Of a DNA stretch of 64,000 nt, positions 19,063 through 27,984 are shown piece by piece. Numbering within the stretch: the first letter of the stretch is position 1; every line of letters starts with the position of its first letter. The stretch is from BCD1 sp965230565 (GTDB lineage Bacteria > Bacteroidota > Bacteroidia > Chitinophagales > Saprospiraceae). The stretch spans positions 1,550,001 through 1,614,000 of the forward strand of contig CBDDLH010000016.1 of assembly GCA_965230565.1 (NCBI GenBank). Reading direction: 5' to 3'. A program made the position numbers and the translations under genes. Below the pieces are notes generated by a model that saw nothing but the letters and a program-made list of their open reading frames with translations, searched no databases and was not told the DNA's origin.

Positions 19063-20514
19063 ATGCAACCACTGAACAGATCCACTGCGAAAACCTCAGC
19101 CGCTTTTCCTGAAAAAGTATTACAATTTGGAGGAGGAAACTTTCTTCGGGCTTTTGTCGACTGGATGATCGATGTCTACAACGAGCAAACCGGTTCAGAC
19201 CTTGGAGTTCTGCTCGTAACTCCTATTGAAAGAGATAATTATAAAAAATGGCAGGAGCAGGAAGGCTTGTATCATGTATTGACAAGGGGATTTCAAAACG
19301 GAAAGATCGTAGATGAAAGTCGCCTGGTGAGCAGTATCAGCAGAATTTTACACCTGTATCCGAAATGGGATGAATTCCTGAAATCTGCCGAAAATCCGGA
19401 TACCCGTTTTGTTGTTTCCAATACCACGGAAGCGGGCATTCGTTTTTCTGAAAAAGATCAGGCTTCCGACACACCTCCAAACGAATTTCCTGCAAAACTG
19501 ACCCTTTGGTTATACCGCAGGTATCAGCATTTCAACGGTAATCCTGAAAAAGGGTGTATCATGATTCCCGTAGAATTGATCCTGAAAAATGGAGAGATGC
19601 TGCAAAAATGCATGCTTCAGAATATAGACAACTGGGGATTGGAAGAAGGTTTCAAACAATGGATCATCAACCACAACATTTTTTGCAATACTCTTGTGGA
19701 CCGTATTGTGCCGGGTGTCGGAAGAGATGTACTTTCTGAAGAATGGGAAAAACTCGGATACCAGGATACGGCCATTACAGAAGGGGAAGCCTTCCATTTC
19801 TGGGTCATCGAAGGCCCTGAAATTGTTCAGCAGGAATTACCACTGGACAAGGCAGGACTCCATGTCATATTTACCGATGACCAGACTCCCTATCGTACCC
19901 GCAAGGTCCGGATCCTGAATGGGGCGCATACAAGCATGGTGCCCGTTGGTTACCTCTACGGAACCGAAACGGTGCGTAAAACCGTCGAACATGAAGTAAT
20001 GGGTAAATTTGTGCTGAAAACAATTTTTGAAGAGATCATCCCCACTCTGGACCTGCCGGATGATGAGTTGCAGCAGTATGCTCAGGATGTTCTGGATCGT
20101 TTTAAAAACCCTTTCATTAAGCACCAATTGATCAGCATTGCCCTCAACTCTATCTCCAAATTTGAAACGCGGGTATTACCTTCCCTTTTGGAATATTATA
20201 ACCGAAAAGGTAAACTCCCCGAAAACCTGGTTTTCTCCATGGCAGCACTTATCCGGTTTTATAAAGGTGATTACAATGGAGAAAACATACCGCTTAAGGA
20301 TGATCCGGAAGCTATTTCCTTCTTATCCGGGTTGTGGCAGGATTGCGACGGGACATCTGCTGCTCTGTCAACTTTAGCAGAAAAGGTATTACGTTGGGAA
20401 TATGCCTGGAAAAAAGACCTGTCAACCATTCCCGGGTTTAAAGAAAAACTGAGCCGGTATCTTATCGATATCGAAGAAAAAGGTATTCATCAGGCAGTAG
20501 CCGATATTCTTTAA
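19063..20514 (+). CDS. uxaB: Tagaturonate reductase (altronate oxidoreductase)
   Basis: A 483-residue member of the mannitol-dehydrogenase/polyol family. The N-terminus (LNRSTAKTSAAFPEKVLQFG, GGNFLRAFVDWMID) is the UxaB version of the NAD-binding start, distinct from UxuB. Later motifs are VVSNTTEAGIRF, DRIVPGVGRD and VRILNGAHTSMVPVGYL, the family's C-terminal signature. It reduces D-tagaturonate from UxaC to D-altronate for UxaA. It begins 17 bp after uxaA and ends 9 bp before the esterase gene. Some fructuronate activity cannot be excluded from sequence. Confidence 0.94.
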   Translation: MQPLNRSTAKTSAAFPEKVLQFGGGNFLRAFVDWMIDVYNEQTGSDLGVLLVTPIERDNYKKWQEQEGLYHVLTRGFQNGKIVDESRLVSSISRILHLYPKWDEFLKSAENPDTRFVVSNTTEAGIRFSEKDQASDTPPNEFPAKLTLWLYRRYQHFNGNPEKGCIMIPVELILKNGEMLQKCMLQNIDNWGLEEGFKQWIINHNIFCNTLVDRIVPGVGRDVLSEEWEKLGYQDTAITEGEAFHFWVIEGPEIVQQELPLDKAGLHVIFTDDQTPYRTRKVRILNGAHTSMVPVGYLYGTETVRKTVEHEVMGKFVLKTIFEEIIPTLDLPDDELQQYAQDVLDRFKNPFIKHQLISIALNSISKFETRVLPSLLEYYNRKGKLPENLVFSMAALIRFYKGDYNGENIPLKDDPEAISFLSGLWQDCDGTSAALSTLAEKVLRWEYAWKKDLSTIPGFKEKLSRYLIDIEEKGIHQAVADIL

Positions 20515-20523
20515 CAAAGCATC

Positions 20524-21426
20524 ATGATCAAAATTTTTGCAAGTTTCATTATAGTCTGTTGTTCGATTGTTCAGGTAAATGCTCAAACGGAGTTTCCGCT
20601 TTATCCGGGCCCTGTCCCCAATTCCCGGGAAGTTCCGGACCCTGAAAAAATTAATATCAGGGGTGATGACGGCAGGATGATCTTTGATACCGCTGATCCC
20701 ACACTAACCGCATTTTTACCAAAAGCACCTAACGGTAAAGCGGTCATCATCTGTCCTGGCGGAGGTTACGCCAAAACAGCATTTGACAAAGAAGGTACCA
20801 GGGTGGCAGAATCCCTCAACAGGGATAGTATTTCTGCTTTTGTATTGAAATACCGAATACCACAGGATTTTACTAATGTAAACAAATCACTGGCCCCATT
20901 ACAGGATGCTCAGCAGGCAATAAGATTTGTTCGAAAAAACGCCAAAAAATATAGTATTAATCCAGAGAAGATCGGCATCATGGGCTTTTCCGCAGGAGGA
21001 CATCTCGCCGCTTCTGCCGCCACGCATTTTCATCATAATGCCGACTACAATGAACCAGACACTACCTCTGTCCGGCCTGATTTTGTCATCCTTATCTACC
21101 CCGTCATCAGTTTTTCAGAGGAATTAACGCATATGGGGTCGAGAAACAACCTGATTGGAAAAAATCCGGGAAAAGCTGAAATCCTGTTGTGGTCCAATGA
21201 AAAACAGGTTACGGCTGATTCGCCCCCGGCTTTTTTGGTCCATGCCGGAGATGACAAGGCTGTGGTGGTGGGAAATAGCGTGGCTTATTACACAGCCTGC
21301 ATAGAAAAAGGCATCCCGGCAGAAATGCATCTTTATCCTAGCGGTGGACATGGTTTTGGACTTAATAATCAGACCTCAAAAGACGATTGGATGCAACGGT
21401 TGAAAAACTGGTTGAAGTTATTCTAA
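20524..21426 (+). CDS. Secreted alpha/beta hydrolase, acetyl-xylan-esterase-like
   Basis: A 300-residue protein with a signal peptide (cleavage near VNAQ). The alpha/beta hydrolase triad is visible: nucleophile Ser156 in MGFSAGGH, Asp243 in HAGDDKAV and His276 in SGGHGFGL. ICPGGGYAKTAFDKEG supplies the oxyanion-hole glycines. It resembles the BD-FAE/carbohydrate esterase type that deacetylates xylan or oligosaccharides. It is the last gene of the uronate run, 9 bp after uxaB, so removal of acetyl groups from glucuronoxylan fragments is the likely job. A feruloyl or other ester substrate is possible. The following 250 bp hold no gene. Confidence 0.82.
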   Translation: MIKIFASFIIVCCSIVQVNAQTEFPLYPGPVPNSREVPDPEKINIRGDDGRMIFDTADPTLTAFLPKAPNGKAVIICPGGGYAKTAFDKEGTRVAESLNRDSISAFVLKYRIPQDFTNVNKSLAPLQDAQQAIRFVRKNAKKYSINPEKIGIMGFSAGGHLAASAATHFHHNADYNEPDTTSVRPDFVILIYPVISFSEELTHMGSRNNLIGKNPGKAEILLWSNEKQVTADSPPAFLVHAGDDKAVVVGNSVAYYTACIEKGIPAEMHLYPSGGHGFGLNNQTSKDDWMQRLKNWLKLF

Positions 21427-21676
21427 GTGAAACAACCCTGAAACACCTTCTCAGAGGAATGATATTCTAAAAATAAGCACCTCTGATATTACCTTTCTTG
21501 AAATAATACTCTTGCATCTGAAGGATTTGTATCAACCACTTACACCCTTCCGGTATTCCATTATTCCTGATCTACGATTGCTACCATTTCAAAAAGACAA
21601 TAATCCTTATTGAAATCCATTTGATAGGTTCTAAACAAAAGAAATCACGTAGTTTTACATAAACAATTAATTAACC

Positions 21677-23782
21677 ATGCGCCTGTTTTCCATATTTGCC
21701 TTTCTAAGCATTAGTCTCCTTTCTTGCAACAATCAAAATAACCCTTCCACCGGAGATCATCAACATACAAACATGCTGATCCATGAAACCAGCCCCTATT
21801 TATTGCAACATGCCCACAATCCTGTAAACTGGCACCCCTGGAATGAAGCTACACTTGAAAAAGCCAAAAAAGAAGATAAAATGATGGTGATCAGCATTGG
21901 TTATGCTGCCTGTCACTGGTGTCATGTCATGGAGAAAGAGAGCTTTATGGACACCACCGTTTCCCGCATCATGAACGAACACTTTATCGCTGTAAAGGTA
22001 GATCGGGAAGAACGCCCCGATGTGGATGATATTTATATGACTGCCTGTCAAATGTCGAGCCAGCAGGGGTGTGGCTGGCCATTGAATGTTTTTGCACTGC
22101 CCAATGCTCAGCCGGTTTGGACAAGTACCTATCTTCCTAAGAAAAGGTGGCTGGAAACAATCAATTATTTTGCGGAAGCTTACCAGAATGACAAAGTAAA
22201 AATGGAACAATACGCCGCCGATCTAACCAACGGTATGGCAGAGCAAAACCGCATAAACATATCAGATACTGAAGCAGACTTCACCCAGGAATCTATGGAT
22301 CTGATATCTTCCAAAATGCTGCAGAGAGTTGATTATTTGAATGGGGGCAAAAAAGGTGTTCCCAAATTCCCCTTGCCAAATATTTGGAATTTCCTCCTTA
22401 AATTATCCCACCTGGAAGGAAATGAACAGGCCCTCGAAGCAGTAACCACAACTTTGGATGAAATGGCCTATGGCGGAATCTACGATCACCTGGGAGGTGG
22501 ATTTGCCCGCTATTCAACCGACGGTAACTGGCACGTTCCCCACTTTGAAAAAATGCTGTACGACAACGGTCAACTGGTCAGTATTTACGCCTCTGCCTAC
22601 AAAGTAACCGGTAAAGAACTTTACCGCGAGAGAATAGTAGAAACGCTTGATTTCATAGAGCAAAACCTGACTAATGTATCAGGAGGTTTCTATTCTTCCC
22701 TCAATGCCGACAGCGAAGGAGAAGAGGGTAAATTCTATGTGTGGCACCAAAATGAAATAGACAGTCTGTTAAGCCCGGAGGAGGCTGAGGTTTTTAATGA
22801 GTTTTACCACGTGAAGGAAACCGGTAATTGGGAGGATGGGCAGAACATCCTATTTACCCGGGAAACTCTAGCAGAATACGTTCAAAATTCAGGCAAAAAT
22901 CCGGAGCAAACCAAAGCCATCCTAAACAGTTCCAAACAAAAACTTTTTGATGCCCGTTCTCAAAGAATCAAACCCAGTCTGGACGACAAGGTGTTGACGA
23001 GCTGGAATGCTTTGATGCTCAAAGGTTATGCAGATGCCTTTGCTGCTCTTGGGGACGAAGCCTACCGGAAGACTGCAGTGAGAAACGGAAATTTCATCCT
23101 TGAAAACCTGATGGATAAAGATGGACGACTGGATCGAAATTACAAAAACGGAAAGACTTCCATTAATGCTTTCACTGTCGATTATGCACTTACTATCCAG
23201 GCATTTATATCCCTGTACCAAATCACCTTTGAAGAAAGCTGGCTGGATCAGGCAGACAAACTAACCCAATATACCTTAGCCCACTTTTTTGATGAAAAAT
23301 CAGGAATGTTCAATTACACATCCGACCTGGATGAGGAATTGATCGTAAGAAAGGTAGAAATAACTGATGGAGTAATTCCCGGTTCCAATTCCATTATGGC
23401 CAAAAACCTGTTTGAGCTGGGTACCCTGCTTTACAAAGAGGAATATGTGGATAAAGCCAGACTAATGCTGGCCGGCATGGAGGAAAAAATCCTGGAAAAC
23501 GGTGGCTCCATTTTTTACACAGACTGGTGCAGCCTTTACCTGGACATGCTCCACCCACCATATGAAGTAGCCATTGTTGGGGAAGACTATGCTGCGAAAA
23601 GAGACGATCTTCTGAAAAGCTACCTGCCAAATGCGCTGTTACTGGGTGGTGCCCGGGAAGGAAACCTCGAACTGTTAAAAGACAAATTGCAGGAAGGTGA
23701 GACCATGATCTACGTCTGTATGAACAAAGTCTGCAAATTACCGGTAACTGAGGTTGAAGATGCCATCGGATTACTGGAATGA
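21677..23782 (+). CDS. DUF255 thioredoxin-fold / six-hairpin glycosidase-fold lipoprotein (YyaL/SPATA20 family)
   Basis: A 701-residue protein with a lipobox (SLLSCN, Cys17). The DUF255 thioredoxin-like domain occupies about 30-200, with SPYLLQHAHNPVNWHPW, the CxxC of ACHWCHVME (Cys79/Cys82) and VKVDREERPDVDDIYM. The rest is the alpha-helical barrel seen in this family (GGIYDHLGGGFARYSTDG, HFEKMLYDNG, LNADSEGEEGKFYVW, DDKVLTSWNALML). The family is widespread but its biochemical role is unclear; redox or N-acyl-sugar-related functions have been proposed. The lipoprotein form places it in the envelope. A gap of 250 bp separates it from the uronate genes and it seems to be a single-gene unit. 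Confidence 0.88.
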   Translation: MRLFSIFAFLSISLLSCNNQNNPSTGDHQHTNMLIHETSPYLLQHAHNPVNWHPWNEATLEKAKKEDKMMVISIGYAACHWCHVMEKESFMDTTVSRIMNEHFIAVKVDREERPDVDDIYMTACQMSSQQGCGWPLNVFALPNAQPVWTSTYLPKKRWLETINYFAEAYQNDKVKMEQYAADLTNGMAEQNRINISDTEADFTQESMDLISSKMLQRVDYLNGGKKGVPKFPLPNIWNFLLKLSHLEGNEQALEAVTTTLDEMAYGGIYDHLGGGFARYSTDGNWHVPHFEKMLYDNGQLVSIYASAYKVTGKELYRERIVETLDFIEQNLTNVSGGFYSSLNADSEGEEGKFYVWHQNEIDSLLSPEEAEVFNEFYHVKETGNWEDGQNILFTRETLAEYVQNSGKNPEQTKAILNSSKQKLFDARSQRIKPSLDDKVLTSWNALMLKGYADAFAALGDEAYRKTAVRNGNFILENLMDKDGRLDRNYKNGKTSINAFTVDYALTIQAFISLYQITFEESWLDQADKLTQYTLAHFFDEKSGMFNYTSDLDEELIVRKVEITDGVIPGSNSIMAKNLFELGTLLYKEEYVDKARLMLAGMEEKILENGGSIFYTDWCSLYLDMLHPPYEVAIVGEDYAAKRDDLLKSYLPNALLLGGAREGNLELLKDKLQEGETMIYVCMNKVCKLPVTEVEDAIGLLE

Positions 23783-23852
23783 TTTTTTTCTCCGGAGTAA
23801 GGTTGCAAAATATTTCTGGAAGAAAATTTAACTCAAATTTAGAATAATCCCA

Positions 23853-23892
23853 TAGCGAACTTGGCGCCTCCCTTGCGTACCTTGGCGGTTAA
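23853..23892. repeat. Dispersed short-period intergenic repeat ending in GGTTAA (copy 1)
   Basis: Degenerate units built on TTGGCG/TTGCG repeat every 8-11 nt and end with TTGGCGGTTAA. The array lies between two convergent stop codons (23782 and 24004). Related arrays occur at 30956-30999 (same strand) and 51020-51057 (opposite strand). Confidence 0.5.
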
Positions 23893-24003
23893 AAAGAAGA
23901 AATTCTGAATTATCACATCATTTCAGAAAGATATTTTTGTTGGTTACTACTCAAAATACTGTAAATACTTCCGGCATATTTTTTACGGTCCCTAATACCG
24001 GGT

Positions 24004-25536
24004 CTAAAACCTATCAACTTTATAATTAACCTGTAATTCCTGCAATCGCTTCTTCAAACCGGCAACTAATTCTTCATATTCCGGCTGCCCATACAAATTA
24101 TGCATTTCATTCGCATCAAGCTGCAGGTCATATAGTTCCCACGTGTCTATATCTCCATAAAAATGGATGAGTTTGTATCGGTCTGTACGAATCCCGTAGT
24201 GCTTATGAGTACCGTGCTCATTGGGATATTCATAATAATGGTAATAAAGGGCATCACGCCACGGAATGGAATCCCCTGAAAGCATTGGTTTGAGGGATTT
24301 TCCCTGCATTTCTTCAGGGATTTCAACCCCTGCGAAATCCAGGAAAGTGGGCGCATAATCAATATTTTGAACCAAAGCAGAAATTGAATTGTCCACCATA
24401 ATTCCTTTTGGGAAACGAACGGCTAGTGGCGTCCGGAAAGACTCTTCGTACATAAACCGCTTGTCAAACCAGCCGTGTTCCCCCATGTAAAACCCCTGGT
24501 CTGAAGTATAAACCACTATGGTGTTTTCAGCTAGCCCATTCTCCTCCAGATAGTCCAGTATTCTTCCAACGTTATTATCCACTGAACGGACACATTGAAG
24601 GTAATCCTTCATATAGCGTTGAAATTTCCAAAGGGCCAGCTCCTCCCCTTCCATATCAGCCTCCAGAAATTCTTCGATGATGGGATCATAATAAGCATCC
24701 CAGGCTTTTCTTTCTTCAGGTGACAGCATAGCAATGAACCCTTCATAAAGCTTGCGGTATTTGGTTTGAATTTCCCCTTTATCATCCAGCATTTTCAAAT
24801 CATAAACCAGATCCATATCCCGATCAATGCCCATTACATGATCCTTTGCGGCTTCCCTTCCCTCAAAATCATCGAAGAAATTATCAGGAACTTCAAACTC
24901 GACTCCGGCAAATTCCTTAAAAAGCGAGGTGTCCGGCATCCAGATACGATGAGTAGCTTTGTGATGGGTGAGCAAACAAAAAGGTTTTTCCGGATCACGG
25001 TTCTCCAGCCAGTTAATACTTTTATCTGTTATGATATCTGTCACATAGCCCTGAGATTTTTCCTTTCCTTTGGCTGAGTAAAAATCAGTGTTGTAATAAT
25101 GCCCCTGCCCTTTTAACACATCCCAATGATCAAAACCGGTCGGTTGGCTCTTCAGGTGCCATTTTCCGATCAATGCTGTCTGGTAACCCGCTTGTTGCAA
25201 CAATTTCGGGAAAGTGACCTGACTGCTGTCGAAACGGGTAAAATTATCAATTTGTCCGTTGAGGTGGCTGTGTTTTCCGGTCAGCATTACCGCCCGACTG
25301 GGAGCACAAATAGAATTGGTTACAAAACTATTCGTGAACAATACTCCCTCTTCAGCGATGCGGTCCAGATTCGGCGTTTTAATAAACCGGTCATCATAGG
25401 CACTCATGGTTTGAATGGAGTGATCATCAGTCATAATGAAAATGATATTGGGGCGGTCATTTTCCTGATCCGTTCCATTAAAGTCACAGGAAAGAACAAA
25501 TAGGGTCAAACCCATTAACAGGAAGTGAATTTTCAT
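24004..25536 (-). CDS. Sulfatase (formylglycine-dependent), lipoprotein
   Basis: The protein has 510 residues from the ATG at 25536, with a lipobox (LTLFVLSC, Cys17); a longer in-frame start at 25587 would bury the signal peptide. S1-family sulfatase marks are NIIFIMTDDH (metal Asp37 and Asp38), the SICAPSRAVMLTGKHSH signature with Cys77 as the formylglycine precursor, IGKWHL, VVYTSDQGFYMGEHGW and a C-terminal YKLIHFYGDIDTWELYDL. The CxPSR core would need an FGE-type maturase not seen here. Substrate is likely a sulfated polysaccharide, but no adjacent glycosidase defines it. It diverges from the octaheme cytochrome gene. Confidence 0.94.
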   Translation of the reverse strand: MKIHFLLMGLTLFVLSCDFNGTDQENDRPNIIFIMTDDHSIQTMSAYDDRFIKTPNLDRIAEEGVLFTNSFVTNSICAPSRAVMLTGKHSHLNGQIDNFTRFDSSQVTFPKLLQQAGYQTALIGKWHLKSQPTGFDHWDVLKGQGHYYNTDFYSAKGKEKSQGYVTDIITDKSINWLENRDPEKPFCLLTHHKATHRIWMPDTSLFKEFAGVEFEVPDNFFDDFEGREAAKDHVMGIDRDMDLVYDLKMLDDKGEIQTKYRKLYEGFIAMLSPEERKAWDAYYDPIIEEFLEADMEGEELALWKFQRYMKDYLQCVRSVDNNVGRILDYLEENGLAENTIVVYTSDQGFYMGEHGWFDKRFMYEESFRTPLAVRFPKGIMVDNSISALVQNIDYAPTFLDFAGVEIPEEMQGKSLKPMLSGDSIPWRDALYYHYYEYPNEHGTHKHYGIRTDRYKLIHFYGDIDTWELYDLQLDANEMHNLYGQPEYEELVAGLKKRLQELQVNYKVDRF

Positions 25537-25652
25537 AATATTGGCAACAATTAATGTGGTTGATTTTGGAGAAATAAATTTAACCAATATTAGTTTAAAA
25601 AGATAAAATCGTAACTTCCAGCTTCACAAAACTGGAACTTCCATTCAGGCAC

Positions 25653-27869
25653 ATGCTCAATAAATATCATTTTCTAAAAAAGCTTTTCTGGATTGCAGCA
25701 GGCTTTACAATTCTGCTTACGTCCTGTAATGCTCCTCAAAAGGGAAACCAGATCGATCACCAACAAATCCTGGCTGAGGCAAACTTCGTTGGTATGAACA
25801 GTTGCATCTCCTGCCATGAAACGGAGTTCCAACTATGGAAAAATTCCCACCACGACCTGGCCATGCAAAAGGCTGATTCTGCTTCAATCCTTGGGAACTT
25901 CAACAACAGCCTTTTTACCCACAAAGGCGTCACTACACGTTTTTTTAAAGAAGGCAATGACTTTTTTGTAAATACACAAGGAAAAGACGGTTCTAATCAG
26001 GATTTTAAGATCATCTATACTTTTGGTGTATTCCCGCTTCAACAATATATCGTTGAATTTCCAAATGGCGCCTACCAGTGTCTGGACGTTGCCTGGGACA
26101 GCGAAAAAGACAAGTGGTTCCACCTACAGCCACACATGGACCTTCAGCCAAACGAATGGATACACTGGACCAGCGGAGGCATGCGATGGAACACTGCCTG
26201 TGCCGACTGCCATTCTACTGATCTGAGAAAAAATTATGATAATGACACCCAAACCTTTTCTACCACCTACAGTGAAATAAATGTAGCCTGTGAAGCCTGT
26301 CATGGCCCAGCCAGCTTCCATGTCGATTATTATGAGGAAACAGGCGACACCATCGCCGGTAATATTCCCAAACTAAAAATGAATACAGATCTATCTTCAC
26401 AGGAGTTGGTCGATGACTGTGCTCGTTGCCACTCCAGAAGATCTCAGGTTACTGCCTGGTATGATTATACCGGAAATTTCCTGGACCATTACGATCCACA
26501 GTTGATCACCGTCCCTCTTTACGAACCAGACGGCCAAATTCTGGATGAAGATTATGTCTGGGCTTCTTTTACCCAGAGTAAAATGTACCACAACAACATA
26601 TCCTGCCGGGACTGTCATGACGTACATTCCCTGAAATTGAAAAAAACCGGCAATGCTCTTTGTCTCGACTGCCATATTACCAAAGATTACGACAGCCCTG
26701 CCCACCATTTCCACCTTCCGGATACGGAAGCCAGCCAATGCATCAATTGCCACATGTCAGGCAGGTATTACATGGGCAATGATTTTCGTCGGGATCACAG
26801 TTTTCGTAATCCCCGCCCGGATCAGACTGTGCTTTACGGAACCCCCAATGCCTGTAATGGATGTCATGACGATAAAAGTGCCGAATGGGCCAGGGATTTC
26901 ATTATTGAAAAATATGGTCCCGAAAGGCCAAAACATTTCTCGGATCTGTTGTTAAAGGGACATGCCGGTGATCGGGCTGCCCTCGTTGAATTGGCCAACG
27001 ATCGGGAATATCCGGATATCGCCAGAGCATCTGCTGTTCATTATTTTGCTGCAGCGCTCACGGCTGACGACCTGGATGAAATTTCCCTCTTCCTTAAAGA
27101 CACCTCCGCCCTGGTAAGAAAAGAAGCGCTGAATGCTTTAAATGGCACAGGTAACAACTTTAAAGACCTCATCAGTCCCTTGCTTAAGGATGAATCAAGG
27201 ATCGTCCGGATTGCAGCTGCCAGGCTTTTTGCTTTGGAAAATATCAATGGAGAAGGAATCGAAGGTTATGAAACGGCCTATCAGGAATATTTTGATCATA
27301 TGATTTTAAATACGGATTTTGCTGCCGGTCAGCAGAATCTGGCCATGCATTATGAGGCCTCAGGAGAAATGAACAAAGCTGTTGAAGCTTACCGAAAAGC
27401 CATTGCTTTTGACGATTATTTCAATCCTGCAAGAATGAATCTGGCGCTTACGCTTTATCGTGCCGGGGATGTAAAGGAAGCTGAGAAGCTTTACCTGGAA
27501 GTAGTCGAAAAAGAGCCTGATTTCAGCTATTCCTTTTATATGTTGGGCTTGCTTTACAATGAGCAGGGAGATATTCCCAAAGCCCTGAAATATTTGCATA
27601 AAGCTTGTACCAAAACACCGCATAACCTCAGAGCATTCTATAATTACGCACTGCTGTTACAGCAGGAGGAGGATTATGGACAATCTACCATCATTGCTGA
27701 TAAAGGTCTTGTAATATTTCCAACAAGTGAGGAATTGTGGTATGTTAAAATTCTGGGGCTTTTGAAACTTGGAGAAACCAGAGCCGCCAGAGAGACGGCA
27801 AAGGAATTGCTCAAAATTAACCCAAACAGAAGAGGGGAACTGGAGCAGATGATTGGGGAAAGGATTTGA
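25653..27869 (+). CDS. Octaheme c-type cytochrome lipoprotein with HEAT and TPR repeats
   Basis: A 738-residue protein with a lipobox (LLTSC, Cys25). It has eight CxxCH heme sites starting at residues 51, 183, 213, 256, 318, 337, 363 and 401. Residues about 430-535 look like HEAT repeats (DREYPDIARASAVHYF, TSALVRKEALNALNG, DESRIVRIAAARLF). Residues about 545-735 are TPR units (NKAVEAYRKAIAFDDYF, KEAEKLYLEVVEKEPDF, PKALKYLHKACTKTPHN). Multiheme proteins of this cytochrome c554/octaheme type move electrons or reduce small inorganic compounds in the periplasm. The long gap between hemes 1 and 2 and the C-terminal scaffold suggest assembly with partners. No maturation or oxidoreductase genes lie beside it, so the donor and acceptor are unknown. 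Confidence 0.9.
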   Translation: MLNKYHFLKKLFWIAAGFTILLTSCNAPQKGNQIDHQQILAEANFVGMNSCISCHETEFQLWKNSHHDLAMQKADSASILGNFNNSLFTHKGVTTRFFKEGNDFFVNTQGKDGSNQDFKIIYTFGVFPLQQYIVEFPNGAYQCLDVAWDSEKDKWFHLQPHMDLQPNEWIHWTSGGMRWNTACADCHSTDLRKNYDNDTQTFSTTYSEINVACEACHGPASFHVDYYEETGDTIAGNIPKLKMNTDLSSQELVDDCARCHSRRSQVTAWYDYTGNFLDHYDPQLITVPLYEPDGQILDEDYVWASFTQSKMYHNNISCRDCHDVHSLKLKKTGNALCLDCHITKDYDSPAHHFHLPDTEASQCINCHMSGRYYMGNDFRRDHSFRNPRPDQTVLYGTPNACNGCHDDKSAEWARDFIIEKYGPERPKHFSDLLLKGHAGDRAALVELANDREYPDIARASAVHYFAAALTADDLDEISLFLKDTSALVRKEALNALNGTGNNFKDLISPLLKDESRIVRIAAARLFALENINGEGIEGYETAYQEYFDHMILNTDFAAGQQNLAMHYEASGEMNKAVEAYRKAIAFDDYFNPARMNLALTLYRAGDVKEAEKLYLEVVEKEPDFSYSFYMLGLLYNEQGDIPKALKYLHKACTKTPHNLRAFYNYALLLQQEEDYGQSTIIADKGLVIFPTSEELWYVKILGLLKLGETRAARETAKELLKINPNRRGELEQMIGERI

Positions 27870-27873
27870 AAAA

Positions 27874-27979
27874 GTGCAGAGTGCATGGTGCAAAGTGTAG
27901 AGTTTAAAACGATCAATTCCAATCAAAGGTCAACAATTCTACACTTTGCACTTTGCACTCTGCACCATGCACTCTGCAC
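27874..27979. repeat. Inverted heptamer array between convergent genes
   Basis: The left arm (27874-27901) is four heptamers of type GTGCANA. The right arm (27938-27979) is six of type TYTGCAC. The left arm is an exact reverse complement of the right arm except for one extra 14-nt block (two heptamers) in the right arm. The array starts 4 nt after the stop of the cytochrome gene and ends 5 nt before the stop of the convergent gene. It would fold as a strong 28-bp hairpin in both transcripts and may act as a shared transcript end. Confidence 0.85.
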
Positions 27980-27984
27980 TCCCC

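Noticed and set aside
1..21426. Search for SusC/SusD pairs in the xylan and uronate locus
   Set aside because: None are present; the only transport genes are the TRAP dctPQM set, so this is not a standard PUL within the window.
21427..21676. 250-bp gap after the esterase gene
   Set aside because: A CAGAGG...CCTCTG pairing has a loop of more than 20 nt and no T-run; I do not call a terminator or gene here.
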